Of a DNA stretch of 64,000 nucleotides, positions 45,002-54,425 are shown piece after piece. A model generated the notes under the pieces. The model was not told where the DNA came from. It saw nothing but the letters and a program-made list of their open reading frames with translations, and ran no database searches. The position numbers were made by a program, and so were the translations under genes. Source of the stretch: Brevundimonas sp. (GTDB lineage Bacteria > Pseudomonadota > Alphaproteobacteria > Caulobacterales > Caulobacteraceae); the NCBI RefSeq assembly GCF_029945885.1, contig NZ_JAQSDK010000006.1:124001-188000 (forward strand), read 5' to 3'. Within the stretch, counting starts at the first letter, position 1, and every line of letters begins with the position of its first letter.

Positions 45002-47289
45002 TTACCGCCGCCCATGCCCCGGACCATGGCCCCGAACAGATTGACGTAGTCGTCGGTCCACGGTCGCACGTCCGAGTCCGCCAGGGTGCGCCAGCCGCTG
45101 TCGGGCCGGAATTCGGCGAGGCCCGCCGGGGTCGGTGACAGGACCAGGGCCTCGGTCGAGGCCTCGGCCATCACCGGTGAGTCCGGGGTTTCGATATAGA
45201 TGCGGTGGCGGCTGGCCACGCCCAGGGCCCGCGCGGCGGCGGCGGCCGGCAGGGTGATGTCGAGGTTGCGGTTCGACAGGTGCAGCACCACCACCCCGTC
45301 AGGCTTCAACAGCTTCAGATAGCCGTCGATGGCCTCGACCGTCAGCAGATGGGTCGGCACGGCGTCGGACGAGAAGGCGTCGATGATCAGCAGGTCGTAG
45401 GTCCCGGCCGGCTCGCGCGCCATCGTCAGCCGCGCATCGCCCAGTACGGTGCGCACCGGCCCGGCCGCGCAATGGGAGATGTAGGTGAACCAGTCCGGAT
45501 CGCGCGACAGCCGGTCGACCATCGGATCGATCTCGAAGAAGGTCAGGCGGTCGCCCGGCCGTTTGTAGGCGGCCATGGCTCCCGAGCCCTGGCCGACCAC
45601 GCCGATATTGGCCCCGGGGCCGCGCGACTGCACCATCTGGGTCGCCTGGCCGATCGGGGTGACGGTCGCATAATAGAGGGTCGGCCGGCATTCGGAGGGC
45701 GCAGCCCGGGCCTGGGCCCCGTGCAGGGTGGTGCCGTGCATCAGGACGTGGACGTCCCCGCCCAGTTTCGGGTCGGGGACATTGGCGACCCGCATCACGC
45801 CGAAGAAGCTGCGCTCGCTGTAGGTCCAGTCATAGCCGCGGGCGATATGCTGGGCCGAGAGGGTGATCAGGGCCAGCAGGATGACATAGGCCGGGGTGCG
45901 GTCGCGCAGCAGAAAGGCCCCGATCATCGCGAACATCAGGATCACCTGGGTCAGCTGTTCCATGCGCCAGTCGAAATGGCGATTGTAGGCCCAGGCCAGA
46001 TCCCAGTCGGCCTGGAAGACGGCCGACAGCAGCGGCGGCACGGCGCAGACCAGAACGGCCGCGACGAAGGTCAGGATTTCCCAGCGCTGAACCTCGGCGC
46101 GGTGCCAGGGCCGGGCCAGGCCGACCAGCACCAGCACCAGCGGATATTCCCAGACCATGTTGAAGATGACCGGGGCCAGCAGGGCGGTGAAGGCCCCGCC
46201 GACGACCCCGCCCAGGGACATCAACAGATAGAATTCGGTCAGCCGGTCCGGTGGTGGCCGACGCTCGGCCAGACGCTGGTGGCACATCAGGGCCAGGAAG
46301 AAGAAGGTGGCCAGATGCAGGGCGAACATCAGCGGCCAGGCCCCGGTGCGGAAGGCGGTGAAGCTGACGCAGACCGCCCCGAGCGCCCCGGCGATCGTCA
46401 GGGTCACCGGCAGGGGGATCCACGGCCGGGTCTGGAAGGCGATGACGAAGGTCAGCAGATACAGGGCCAGCGGGATGACCCACAGGAAGGGCGCCGAGGC
46501 CACATCGGTCGACAGGTGGGCGGTGACGCCCAGCATCAGGCTGGACGGGGCCGCCGCCAGCAGCACCCATTTGCCCTTTTCCCGCCAGGCGACCGGCGGG
46601 CTGCGCACCAGGCGCGGCGGCTCGAGGGTGCGATCCGCCCGGCGATACCAGACCACACCGGCCAGGGTGGCGATCATCAGCACGAACAGCAGATAGCCCC
46701 CGCTCCAGCCCCAGCGCTGGCTGGACAGGGCGGCCAGCGGCTCGACCACCACAGGATAGGCCAGCAGGGCCAGGAAGCTGCCGAGGTTGGAGGCCGCATA
46801 GAGGCCGTAGGGATTCTGGCCGTCCGGATGGCCGGCCCGGACCCGGGCATACCAGGCCTGCAGCAGCGGGGCGGTGGCGGACAGGACGGCGAACGGGGCC
46901 CCGACCGACAGGGTCAGGGTCGCCAGCAGCCACAGGATCGGCGCGGACGGATCCGGGTCGCCGGTCACGCCGCTGATCGACAGCGGCAGGGTCACGGCCG
47001 CGGCCAGCAGCAGGGCCAGGTGCACCCCCAGCTGGATCCGCATCGACCCGACCTTCTGCAGCAGATGGGCATAGGCATAGCCGGCCAGCAGGGCGGTCTG
47101 GAAGAAGACCATCGCCGTGTTCCAGACGGCCGGCGATCCGCCCAGCATCGGCAGGACCAGCCGGGTCACCATCGGCTGGACCACGAACACCAGGGCGGCC
47201 GAGGTGAAGATGGCCACGGCGAACAGCCAGGGGGTCAGGCGGTCGGAGACCGGCGCGGCCAGGCTCCGGTCGATCGCGGCGTCGCTCAT
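44998..47289 (-). CDS. Membrane-anchored spermidine/spermine-synthase-like protein
   Basis: 763 aa. The N-terminal two thirds (about 1-500) are hydrophobic, with a dozen or more membrane segments similar to fused MFS/spermidine-synthase proteins ([37 protein letters not shown] at the start). The C-terminal part is a Rossmann methyltransferase/aminopropyltransferase-like domain: [28 protein letters not shown] near 555, [13 protein letters not shown] near 610 and [22 protein letters not shown] near 630. The family is common, but its reaction is unknown. Polyamine synthesis should not be assumed. Confidence 0.88.
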   Translation of the reverse strand: MSDAAIDRSLAAPVSDRLTPWLFAVAIFTSAALVFVVQPMVTRLVLPMLGGSPAVWNTAMVFFQTALLAGYAYAHLLQKVGSMRIQLGVHLALLLAAAVTLPLSISGVTGDPDPSAPILWLLATLTLSVGAPFAVLSATAPLLQAWYARVRAGHPDGQNPYGLYAASNLGSFLALLAYPVVVEPLAALSSQRWGWSGGYLLFVLMIATLAGVVWYRRADRTLEPPRLVRSPPVAWREKGKWVLLAAAPSSLMLGVTAHLSTDVASAPFLWVIPLALYLLTFVIAFQTRPWIPLPVTLTIAGALGAVCVSFTAFRTGAWPLMFALHLATFFFLALMCHQRLAERRPPPDRLTEFYLLMSLGGVVGGAFTALLAPVIFNMVWEYPLVLVLVGLARPWHRAEVQRWEILTFVAAVLVCAVPPLLSAVFQADWDLAWAYNRHFDWRMEQLTQVILMFAMIGAFLLRDRTPAYVILLALITLSAQHIARGYDWTYSERSFFGVMRVANVPDPKLGGDVHVLMHGTTLHGAQARAAPSECRPTLYYATVTPIGQATQMVQSRGPGANIGVVGQGSGAMAAYKRPGDRLTFFEIDPMVDRLSRDPDWFTYISHCAAGPVRTVLGDARLTMAREPAGTYDLLIIDAFSSDAVPTHLLTVEAIDGYLKLLKPDGVVVLHLSNRNLDITLPAAAAARALGVASRHRIYIETPDSPVMAEASTEALVLSPTPAGLAEFRPDSGWRTLADSDVRPWTDDYVNLFGAMVRGMGGGN

Positions 47290-47373
47290 CCGTCTCTCCC
47301 GTCCCGGGCCCCGTCGACAGATCGGCGGCCGGGGGCCACGTTAGACCGACTCGCGCCCGCTTCGGATAGACTC

Positions 47374-47868
47374 ATGTTCCCAGATGACATCAATGCCCTC
47401 GCCGCGACCGTGATCCGGCTGGCCATCGGGCGCGGTCTGCAGGTGGCGACGGCCGAAAGCTGCACCGGAGGGCTGGTGGCCGGGGCCCTGACCGGGGTGG
47501 CCGGATCGTCGGCGGTGGTTGATCGCGGCTTCGTCACCTACAGCAATGCCGCCAAGACCGATCTGGTCGCTGTGCCGGCCGCCCTGATCGAGGCCCACGG
47601 GGCCGTGTCCGAAGCGGTGGCGCGGGCCATGGCGACGGGGGCCCTGGCCCGGTCGCTGGCGAAGGTCAGTGTCGCCGTGACGGGAATTGCCGGACCGGGC
47701 GGGGGGGCACCGGACAAGCCGGTCGGCCTGGTTCATTTTGCCGCCGCCGGGCCGGACGGTGTGATCCATGTCGAACACCGCTTCGGCGGCATCGGCCGGG
47801 AGGCGGTCCGCCTTGCCAGCGTCAGGGTGGCGCTGGATCTGCTGATTGACCGGCTGCAGGCCGGATGA
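47374..47868 (+). CDS. CinA-like nicotinamide-nucleotide amidohydrolase (short, single-domain)
   Basis: Trimmed to ATG 47374 from an 887-aa track ORF whose front is shadow of the preceding gene. 164 aa, covering only the C-terminal amidohydrolase domain of CinA (PncC-like), which deamidates NMN in NAD recycling. Motifs: VATAESCTGGLVAGALTGVAGSSAVVDRGFVTYSNAAK near the start, and AVTGIAGPGGGAPDKPVGLVHFA near residue 105. In many alphaproteobacteria a copy sits near lipA/ispDF, matching the nearby ispDF. The stop overlaps tusA by 4 bp. Confidence 0.93.
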   Translation: MFPDDINALAATVIRLAIGRGLQVATAESCTGGLVAGALTGVAGSSAVVDRGFVTYSNAAKTDLVAVPAALIEAHGAVSEAVARAMATGALARSLAKVSVAVTGIAGPGGGAPDKPVGLVHFAAAGPDGVIHVEHRFGGIGREAVRLASVRVALDLLIDRLQAG

Positions 47869-48113
47869 GCGGGACCGGTCCGGTCATCGTCGACGCGCGC
47901 GGCCATCGCTGTCCGGTGCCCAGCCTGCGGCTGCGGCGGGCCATGACCGGCCTGGCTCCCGGCACGCAGCTGACCCTGCTGGCGACGGACGCGATGGCTC
48001 GCATCGACGTCCCCTGGCTGATGAGCGAGATCGGGGGGCGGATGATCGGCATTGAAGAGGTCGACGGCGTGCTGTCGCTTACCGTCGAGACGCCCGCCGC
48101 TCCGACAGATTGA
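47865..48113 (+). CDS. TusA-family sulfurtransferase
   Basis: 82-aa sulfur-carrier-type protein. The CPxP motif with Cys16 (GHRCPVPSLRLRRAM) carries the persulfide. The rest of the IF3-like fold (LLATDAMARIDVPWLMSE, MIGIEEVDGVLSLTVE) is intact. It is coupled to the cinA-like gene by a 4-bp overlap. Its last 35 bp overlap, antisense, the 3' end of the yihY gene. It may serve tRNA thiolation or general sulfur trafficking; the partner is not evident here. Confidence 0.88.
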   Translation: MSGTGPVIVDARGHRCPVPSLRLRRAMTGLAPGTQLTLLATDAMARIDVPWLMSEIGGRMIGIEEVDGVLSLTVETPAAPTD

Positions 48114-49098
48114 CGACGGAGTCCGGCAGGGGCGCGGGCGGGTCCAGCGAGGCCATTCTGTGGGCCCGCAGGGCGATCTCCAGCTCGGTGGCAAAGGCCC
48201 CGCCGTAGAAGATGGCGTTGACGTTCCACGACAGCCAGATCAGCAAGACCACGACCGCGCCGACCGAGCCGTAGGTCGCGCCCAGCAGGGCGATCTGCTC
48301 GACATAGATGGCGCATAGCCACGAGGACACCATCGACATCACCGTGGCCACCAGTCCGCCGGCAATCGCCGGGGCCCAGGCGACCGGCACCCGGTGCGAC
48401 ATCGCATAGCGGTAGAGCAGGGTCAGGCCGAGGGCGAGGCCGAGCGCCGGGAGCAGGCCGTCATAGGGCAGGCCGCTGTCGCTGATCTGGATGTCGGCCC
48501 CGGCGTGCTGCAGCAGACGCAGGGTGACCACGGCCCCGGACACCAGGGTGAACAGGGCGAAGGCGACGAGGGCGACGAAGAAGGCCAGCAGGTTGAACCG
48601 GAAGAAGCCATGCGGCTCGGTTTCGTCATGAATAAGGTTCAGTCCGGCCAGTAAAGCCTTGAATCCGCGATGAGCTGCATAGCCACCGACGATCAGGGCG
48701 AAGGCGCTCTGGGTCGAGACGGTTCGCGCCGACGTATTGGCCAGCCGTTCGATCTCGGCCAGGAAGATGGCCCGGGCCGCGGTCGGCAGGACATCGGCCA
48801 GGGCCGCGGCCTGTTCGCCGACCTGGGCGATGGTCATCACCGCCTTGTAGAAGCCGATCAGGATGGCGATGGCCGGGAACACCGCCAGCAGGGCGAAGAA
48901 GGACACCCCGCCCGTATAGAGCATGACATCCCGGCCCCAACTGCGGGTAAAGGCGCGCACGGCCAGCCGGCCCCAGAACGACGGTCGGCCCAGGTAACGG
49001 GCCTCGGCAATGTCCGATTTCAGATTCAATCCGGTTCCCGCAGCCGCCCAGTCGGCAAGTCTAGCGCAATTTACCTGCGGGGAAAGCGGCAGGTTCAT
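48079..49098 (-). CDS. YihY/BrkB-family inner-membrane protein
   Basis: 339-aa polytopic protein of the YihY family (formerly mis-called RNase BN). Six hydrophobic segments are visible: YTGGVSFFALLAVFPAIAILIGFY near residue 62, FALIVGGYAAHRGFKALLAGLN near 133, FNLLAFFVALVAFALFTLVSGAVV near 168, and further ones to about 300 (GSVGAVVVLLIWLSWNVNAIFYGGAF). The role is unknown, perhaps an envelope channel or scaffold. It is convergent with tusA, sharing 35 bp of coding ends. Confidence 0.9.
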   Translation of the reverse strand: MNLPLSPQVNCARLADWAAAGTGLNLKSDIAEARYLGRPSFWGRLAVRAFTRSWGRDVMLYTGGVSFFALLAVFPAIAILIGFYKAVMTIAQVGEQAAALADVLPTAARAIFLAEIERLANTSARTVSTQSAFALIVGGYAAHRGFKALLAGLNLIHDETEPHGFFRFNLLAFFVALVAFALFTLVSGAVVTLRLLQHAGADIQISDSGLPYDGLLPALGLALGLTLLYRYAMSHRVPVAWAPAIAGGLVATVMSMVSSWLCAIYVEQIALLGATYGSVGAVVVLLIWLSWNVNAIFYGGAFATELEIALRAHRMASLDPPAPLPDSVVNLSERRASRR

Positions 49099-49201
49099 CC
49101 CCGGTCATTCGCGGTTGTGGCGTTGCGTGTGCGGCCCGGCCGTCGCTATGGTCGCCCGGGGTTCGCGCGAGGCGTGTGCAGTGCTGACGGACCGGGACCA
49201 T

Positions 49202-49206
49202 GGAGA
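49202..49206 (+). promoter_or_regulatory. Shine-Dalgarno that fixes a TTG start for the popA-like gene
   Basis: GGAGA 6 nt before TTG 49213. The translation from this TTG begins directly with a receiver-domain beta strand (MGFDPRILIVAPDD), so the far upstream track start at 48670, which runs across the yihY gene, is rejected. Confidence 0.6.
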
Positions 49207-49212
49207 CAGTGT

Positions 49213-50544
49213 TTGGGTTTCGATCCGCGTATTCTGATTGTCGCGCCTGACGACAGTCTGATCGGCCCCCTGTGTCAGGGGCTCGACGCCCTGGGCTGGA
49301 CGACGGTCACGGCGCGGTCCCTGCCCGCGGCCCTGGCCAGCCTGGCTGACCTGCCGGTCGAGGCCGCCATCGTCGATGCGCGCGCCCCGGACGTCGAGGC
49401 CACCATCGCCGCCCTGCATCAGGCCGTTCTGCCGCGCCATCTGCCGGTCATGGCCGTGGGTATGGCCGTCGGGGCGCAGCGTCCGGCCGGCGCGGACATC
49501 GCCATGTCGACGCCGCCGCATGCCGTTCAGGCCGCGCTGCGGCTGGAACATCTGGTGCGCACGGCCATCGCTGCCGAGGAGATGACCCAGCGCGAGGCCA
49601 CCTTCGCCGAGCGGGGCGCGCCCCTGCCCGCGATGGTGATGGACAGTTCGCCGTTACGTATCCTGGCGGCGGGCAAGCCGGACCATCGCTTCCTGGCCCT
49701 GTCCAATGCCCTGGTGGCGCGCGGCTGCGACGTGGTGGCCGCCCCCACCCCCTATACCGCCTTCGACTATCTGCATGAGCGGCCGTTCGACGCCGCCATC
49801 CTGTGGGGGGCCGAGGACCACGCCCCGGCCCTGTCGATCGCGGCGGGCATGAAGCGCAATACCCGTCTGTACCATATCCCGGTGGTCCTCTACCTGCGCG
49901 GCAGCGGCGAGATCAATCTGGGCGAGCTGTACAATCGCGGCTTCGCCGACGTCGCCGCCGCCGATTCGGCCGAGGACGACACCGCTGACCGGGTCGTCAC
50001 CCTGGCCCTCGGCCACCGCCGTCACCAGAGTATCCGCAAATCCCTGGAATCGGCCCGGGGTTCGGGTCTGACCGATCCCACGACCGGCCTGTTCACCCCG
50101 GAACTGTTCGCCGCCCATCTGGCACGGATTTCCGGCGGAGCCCGGGCGCGGCGGCGACCGCTGTCGGTCTGTGTCCTGCGCGTGGCCGAGACCGAGGCCG
50201 TGCTCCAGGCCCGCAAGGACGGCTGGCTGGACCGGGCCCTGCCCCAGATCGGGGCCATGGTCTCGCGCCTGATCCGCACCGAGGACACCGCCGCCCGGCT
50301 GTCCCCTGATGTCTTCGCCCTGGCCCTGCCGGCAACACCGGCCGCGGCCGGGCGGATCGCCGCCGAGCGGATCGCCGCGGTCATCGGCTGCACCGCCTTC
50401 GACGCCGGTCCGGACCGTTCGCCCTTCGTGGTCGAGTTCGATGTCGGGGCCGCCGAGGCCGTCGAGGTTGAATCGCCCGGGGCCGTCCTGGAACGGGCCT
50501 CGCGTGACATCGGCACCCGCCCTGTCAGGACCGGTCCCGACTGA
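49213..50544 (+). CDS. popA: PopA-like c-di-GMP effector (REC-REC-degenerate GGDEF)
   Basis: 443 aa from TTG 49213. Domains: receiver 1 (about 1-115, with acceptor-type Asp55 in AIVDARAPD), receiver 2 (about 145-262) and a C-terminal GGDEF fold (about 285-443) opened by LTDPTTGLFTPELF. The catalytic GGDEF site is degenerate (SPDVF, residues 364-368), but the allosteric I-site RxxD is kept as Arg355-Thr-Glu-Asp358, exactly five residues upstream. This is the layout of Caulobacter PopA, which binds c-di-GMP, goes to the stalked pole and helps deliver CtrA to ClpXP. Length and positions match what I remember of PopA (about 445 aa, D55, I-site Arg near 357). It is therefore expected to be a receptor, not a cyclase. 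It precedes mfd, convergently. Confidence 0.85.
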   Translation: MGFDPRILIVAPDDSLIGPLCQGLDALGWTTVTARSLPAALASLADLPVEAAIVDARAPDVEATIAALHQAVLPRHLPVMAVGMAVGAQRPAGADIAMSTPPHAVQAALRLEHLVRTAIAAEEMTQREATFAERGAPLPAMVMDSSPLRILAAGKPDHRFLALSNALVARGCDVVAAPTPYTAFDYLHERPFDAAILWGAEDHAPALSIAAGMKRNTRLYHIPVVLYLRGSGEINLGELYNRGFADVAAADSAEDDTADRVVTLALGHRRHQSIRKSLESARGSGLTDPTTGLFTPELFAAHLARISGGARARRRPLSVCVLRVAETEAVLQARKDGWLDRALPQIGAMVSRLIRTEDTAARLSPDVFALALPATPAAAGRIAAERIAAVIGCTAFDAGPDRSPFVVEFDVGAAEAVEVESPGAVLERASRDIGTRPVRTGPD

Positions 50545-50585
50545 GGTCGTCGATCCGGGGGGCGGCTCGCCGTCCCCTGAACCGT

Positions 50586-53500
50586 CTAGGCCGCCGCCGC
50601 GACGCGCGCCAGGTCGGTGGTGATCCGTTCGGCGACCTTCAACCGGTCTTCCGGCGTGTTCCAGTCGCCCTTGACCACGATCTTCTGGTCCGGCCGCAGC
50701 TTCCAGAAGGCGTGGTTCTTCTGGATCAGCCCGACCAGTCCCATCGGATTGGGGAAGGTGTTGTTGCGCAGGGTCAGCACCGCCCCCTTGGGCCCGATGT
50801 CGATGCGTTCGACGCAGGCCGTCTTGCAATTGGCCTTGATGCCGACGATGCGCAGCAGCTGCCGGGCCTCGTCCGGCAGCGGACCGAACCGGTCGATCAG
50901 CTCGGCGGCCAGGGCCTCGCGCTCCTCGCTCTTTTCCGCGTCCGACAGACGGCGATACAGGCTGAGGCGAACATTGAGGTCCGGGACGTAAGCCTCGGGA
51001 ATCAGGACGGCCGCCCCGACATTGATGGCCGGTGACCAGCCGCGGTCCGGAGCCTCGCCCTCGCCGTTCTCGCGCAGCTCGGCGACGGCGTCCTCCAGCA
51101 TCTGCTGGTACAGTTCGACCCCGACCTCGCGGATATGGCCCGACTGTTCGTCGCCCAGCAGATTGCCGCCGCCGCGCTGGTCCAGATCGTGGCTGGCCAG
51201 CTGGAAGCCGGCCCCCAGATTGTCCAGCGACTGCAGCACCTGCAGCCGCCGCTCGGCCGACAGGCTCATCGGCTTGTTCGTGGGGGTGGTGAGATAGGCG
51301 AAGGCGCGCGCCTTGGACCGGCCGATGCGGCCGCGGATCTGGTGCAGCTGGGCCAGGCCGAACATGTCGGCCCGGTGCACGATCAAGGTGTTGGCCGTGG
51401 GGATGTCCAGACCGCTCTCGACGATGGTGGTCGACAGCAGCACGTCATAGGTGCCGTCGTAGAAGGCGCTCATCACGTCCTCCAGCTGGGTCGGGGACAT
51501 CTGGCCGTGGCCGACGACGAATTTCACCTCGGGCACGTGCTCGCGCAGGAACTGTTCGATATCGGGCAGGTCCTTCAGCCGCGGCGCGACATAGTAGGCC
51601 TGACCACCGCGATATTTCTCGCGCAGCAGGGCCTCGCGCACCAGCACCGGGTCCCAGGGCGTGACATAGGTCCGCACCGCCAGCCGGTCGACCGGCGGGG
51701 TGGCGATGATCGACATCTCGCGGATGCCCGACAGGGCCATCTGCAGGGTGCGCGGGATCGGTGTGGCGGTCAGGGTCAGCAGGTGGACGTCGGCACGCAG
51801 CGACTTCAGCTTCTCCTTGTGCTTGACCCCGAAATGCTGCTCTTCATCAACGATAACAAGGCCAAGATCGCGGAACCCGACCTGATCTGACAGGACGGCA
51901 TGGGTGCCGACCACGATCTCGAACTGGCCGGTCTTCAGCCCGTCCCGCGTTTCGGCCGCGTCCTTCGCTGTGACCATCCGCGACAGGTGGCGCACGGTGA
52001 TCGGCCAGCCGGCGAAACGCTCGCTGAAGGTCCTGAAATGCTGGCGGGCCAGCAGGGTGGTCGGGCAGACGATAGCCACCTGCTGGCCGCTCATGGCCAC
52101 GACGAAGGCGGCGCGGATCGCCACCTCGGTCTTGCCGAAGCCGACGTCGCCGCAGATCAGCCGGTCCATCGGCGTGCCCTTGCCGAGGTCCTCCAGCACA
52201 TCGCCGATGGCGTTCAGCTGGTCGTCGGTTTCCTCATAGGGGAAGCGGGCGCAGAATTCGTCGAACAGACCATGTGGCGGGGTGATCGACTCGGAGGTCC
52301 GCATCGCCCGCTTGGCGGCCAGGGCGATCAGCCCCTCGGCCATGTCGCGCAGACGGGCCTTGGCCTTGGACTTGCGGGACTGCCACCCGGCCCCGCCCAG
52401 CCGGTCCAGCTGGACCCCGTCGCTGTCGGTGCCGTAGCGGGTCAGCAGGTCGATGTTCTCGACCGGCAGATACAGTTTGCTCTCGCCCGCATACAGCAGC
52501 TCGAGGCAGTCGTGCGGGGCCTGCTGGATCTCCAGCGTCTTCAGCCCTTCATAGCGGCTGATGCCGTGGTCCAGATGGACCACCAGGTCGCCGGTGGTCA
52601 GGGCCGAGGCCTCGGCCAGGAAGTTCGAGGCGCGGCGCTTGCGGCGCGGTCGCGCCAGCCGGTCACCGAGGATGTCGGTTTCCGAGATCACCGCGACATC
52701 GTCGGTCACGAAGCCATGCTCGACCGGCAGGACACCGCGCAGCATCATCTCGCGCGGGGCCGCCTGGACATCGGCCCAGTTGCGGACGGCGATCACATGG
52801 TCGAGCCCGTGGTCGGCCAGCATGGCGGCCAGACGTTCGGACGACCCTTCGGTCCATGAGGCAAACAGCACGCGCCGGCCTTCGGCCTTCAGGTCGCGCG
52901 CATGGGCGGCGACGGCCTCGAACAGATTGACGCTGTCCTGGGCCCGTTCGGCGGCGAAGGTCCGCCCCAGCCGGCCGCCGACGTTTTCGCCCGGCCCCTG
53001 CAGCGGGGTGAAGCGGCGCACGGCCCGTCCGGCCAGGGCGCTGTTCCAGTCGCCTTCGTCCAGATACAGGGCGGCCGGTTTCAGCGCGCGGTTGGCGGTA
53101 CCGGCCTTGGCCTTTGACGCTTCGTGTCGGGCGTCCCAGGCATCGGCGGTCAGGGTCCAGCGTTCGGCCCGCGCCTGTTCGACCTGGTTGTCGAGGAAGA
53201 CGGCGGCGCTGTCCGGCAGATAGTCGAACAGGGTCTCCAGCCGCGGATAGAGCAGCGGCAGCCAGTGCTCCATCCCCTGCCGGCGCGCCCCCTCGCTGAC
53301 GGCGGCATAGAGGGGGTCATCGCCCCCGGTGCCGAACAGGTTCAGATAGCCGGTGCGGAAGCGCGAGATGGTCTCGGCGTTCAGCAGGGCCTCGGACACC
53401 GGCGACAGGGCCACGATCTTCAGCTGGCCGGTTGAGCGCTGGGTGGCCGGATCGAAGGTCCGGATCGATTCCAGCTCCGATCCGAACATGTCCAGCCGCA

Positions 53501-54038
53501 CCGGCTCGTCGAACCCGGGCGGGAAGACGTCGATGACGCCGCCGCGTACCGCATATTCGCCGCGCTCGGACACGGTCGAGGCGCGCATATAGCCATTGGT
53601 GCTGAAATAGATCTCCAGCGCCGCCGTATCGAGGTCGCGACCGACGCGGGCCTCGAAGCCCGCGCTGTCGGTCATCGTGCGCGGCGGGGTGCGCTGGATG
53701 GCCCCGGCCACCGTGGTCACGATCAGCAGCGGGGTGCGATCGTCCGGGGCGCGGTGTGACAGCCGGGTCAGGGTGGCCATCCGCGCGGCCGAGACCGAGG
53801 ATGACGGGCTCAGCCGATCGTAGGGCAGGCAATCCCAGGCGGGGAAGTCGAGCACCTCCAGATCGCCGGCGAAGAAGGCCAGGGCCTGGCTGAACTCGGT
53901 GGCCCGGCCCAGGTCCCGGGCGACGAACAGACCGACGCCGCCGCTGGCGGCCATCCGTTCGGCCACGGTCAGGGCGTCCAGACCCTCGGGGGCACCGCCC
54001 AGTTCCGAATCGATCCGCCCGGGCAGACTGCCGTCCAT
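50586..54038 (-). CDS. mfd: Transcription-repair coupling factor Mfd
   Basis: DNA translocase that removes stalled RNA polymerase and recruits UvrA. 1150 aa, full length. The N-terminal UvrB-like region includes DLEVLDFPAWDCLPYDRLSPS near residue 75. The CarD-type RNA-polymerase-interacting domain begins near 470 (GDLVVHLDHGISRYEGL). The helicase motors have Walker A CGDVGFGKTEVAIRAAF near 630 and DEEQHFGVKHKEKLK near 735, plus the motif region ESGLDIPTANTLIVHRAD and QIRGRIGRSKARAFAYL. A TRCF C-terminal domain follows. Its ATG overlaps the sdhE stop by one base (TAATG). Confidence 0.98.
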   Translation of the reverse strand: MDGSLPGRIDSELGGAPEGLDALTVAERMAASGGVGLFVARDLGRATEFSQALAFFAGDLEVLDFPAWDCLPYDRLSPSSSVSAARMATLTRLSHRAPDDRTPLLIVTTVAGAIQRTPPRTMTDSAGFEARVGRDLDTAALEIYFSTNGYMRASTVSERGEYAVRGGVIDVFPPGFDEPVRLDMFGSELESIRTFDPATQRSTGQLKIVALSPVSEALLNAETISRFRTGYLNLFGTGGDDPLYAAVSEGARRQGMEHWLPLLYPRLETLFDYLPDSAAVFLDNQVEQARAERWTLTADAWDARHEASKAKAGTANRALKPAALYLDEGDWNSALAGRAVRRFTPLQGPGENVGGRLGRTFAAERAQDSVNLFEAVAAHARDLKAEGRRVLFASWTEGSSERLAAMLADHGLDHVIAVRNWADVQAAPREMMLRGVLPVEHGFVTDDVAVISETDILGDRLARPRRKRRASNFLAEASALTTGDLVVHLDHGISRYEGLKTLEIQQAPHDCLELLYAGESKLYLPVENIDLLTRYGTDSDGVQLDRLGGAGWQSRKSKAKARLRDMAEGLIALAAKRAMRTSESITPPHGLFDEFCARFPYEETDDQLNAIGDVLEDLGKGTPMDRLICGDVGFGKTEVAIRAAFVVAMSGQQVAIVCPTTLLARQHFRTFSERFAGWPITVRHLSRMVTAKDAAETRDGLKTGQFEIVVGTHAVLSDQVGFRDLGLVIVDEEQHFGVKHKEKLKSLRADVHLLTLTATPIPRTLQMALSGIREMSIIATPPVDRLAVRTYVTPWDPVLVREALLREKYRGGQAYYVAPRLKDLPDIEQFLREHVPEVKFVVGHGQMSPTQLEDVMSAFYDGTYDVLLSTTIVESGLDIPTANTLIVHRADMFGLAQLHQIRGRIGRSKARAFAYLTTPTNKPMSLSAERRLQVLQSLDNLGAGFQLASHDLDQRGGGNLLGDEQSGHIREVGVELYQQMLEDAVAELRENGEGEAPDRGWSPAINVGAAVLIPEAYVPDLNVRLSLYRRLSDAEKSEEREALAAELIDRFGPLPDEARQLLRIVGIKANCKTACVERIDIGPKGAVLTLRNNTFPNPMGLVGLIQKNHAFWKLRPDQKIVVKGDWNTPEDRLKVAERITTDLARVAAAA

Positions 54039-54340
54039 TACCCGGCCCCCTCGGCCACCACGGCGGCGACATGCTCGCGCATGAAGGCCTGCAGACGGGC
54101 CATCACCGGCCCGTCGTGTTCGGCCGGGATCGGGGTCTTGCCGATGATCCAGGCATAGAGGTCGTGATCCTCGGCCTCGAGCATGGACTCAAACGCATCC
54201 AGCTCGGCGGTGTCCAGCGTCGGCCCCACCTGTTCGGCGAAAGGGCCCAGCACAAGGTCGGCTTCGCGGAAGCCGCGACGCCAGGCCCGGAAGATGATCC
54301 GGCCCATTCGTTCTTTCAGACGCGCGTTCGTATCGGCCAC
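54038..54340 (-). CDS. sdhE: Succinate dehydrogenase assembly factor SdhE
   Basis: Small protein that promotes covalent FAD attachment to SdhA. I start at GTG 54340, which has AAGGA 5 nt upstream, giving 100 aa (MADTNARLKERMGRIIFRAWRRGFREADLVLGPF), the usual family size. The track ATG 54394 would overlap the divergent recG region. The signature RGxxE is present as RGFRE near residue 20, followed by the typical LDAFESMLEAEDHDLYAWIIG. It is located between recG and mfd as in most alphaproteobacteria. Confidence 0.9.
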   Translation of the reverse strand: MADTNARLKERMGRIIFRAWRRGFREADLVLGPFAEQVGPTLDTAELDAFESMLEAEDHDLYAWIIGKTPIPAEHDGPVMARLQAFMREHVAAVVAEGAG

Positions 54341-54345
54341 AAGGA

Positions 54346-54350
54346 TCCTT
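54346..54350 (-). promoter_or_regulatory. Shine-Dalgarno supporting the GTG start of sdhE
   Basis: AAGGA on the minus strand, 5 nt before GTG 54338-54340. It lies within the palindrome AAGGATCCTT, so the ribosome site could pair with itself weakly. It favours a 100-aa product over the 118-aa track ORF. Confidence 0.5.
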
Positions 54351-54425
54351 GCCCGGTCTATTCGTTTCACTGACGCGTCCAGATAGCGTTCCATGGACCG
54401 TTTCGCCAGCTATGCTGTCTCCATC

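Noticed and set aside
45205-47373. N-terminal extension of the cinA-like ORF
   Set aside because: Gln/Gly/His-rich antisense of the spermidine-synthase-like gene; homology starts at ATG 47374.
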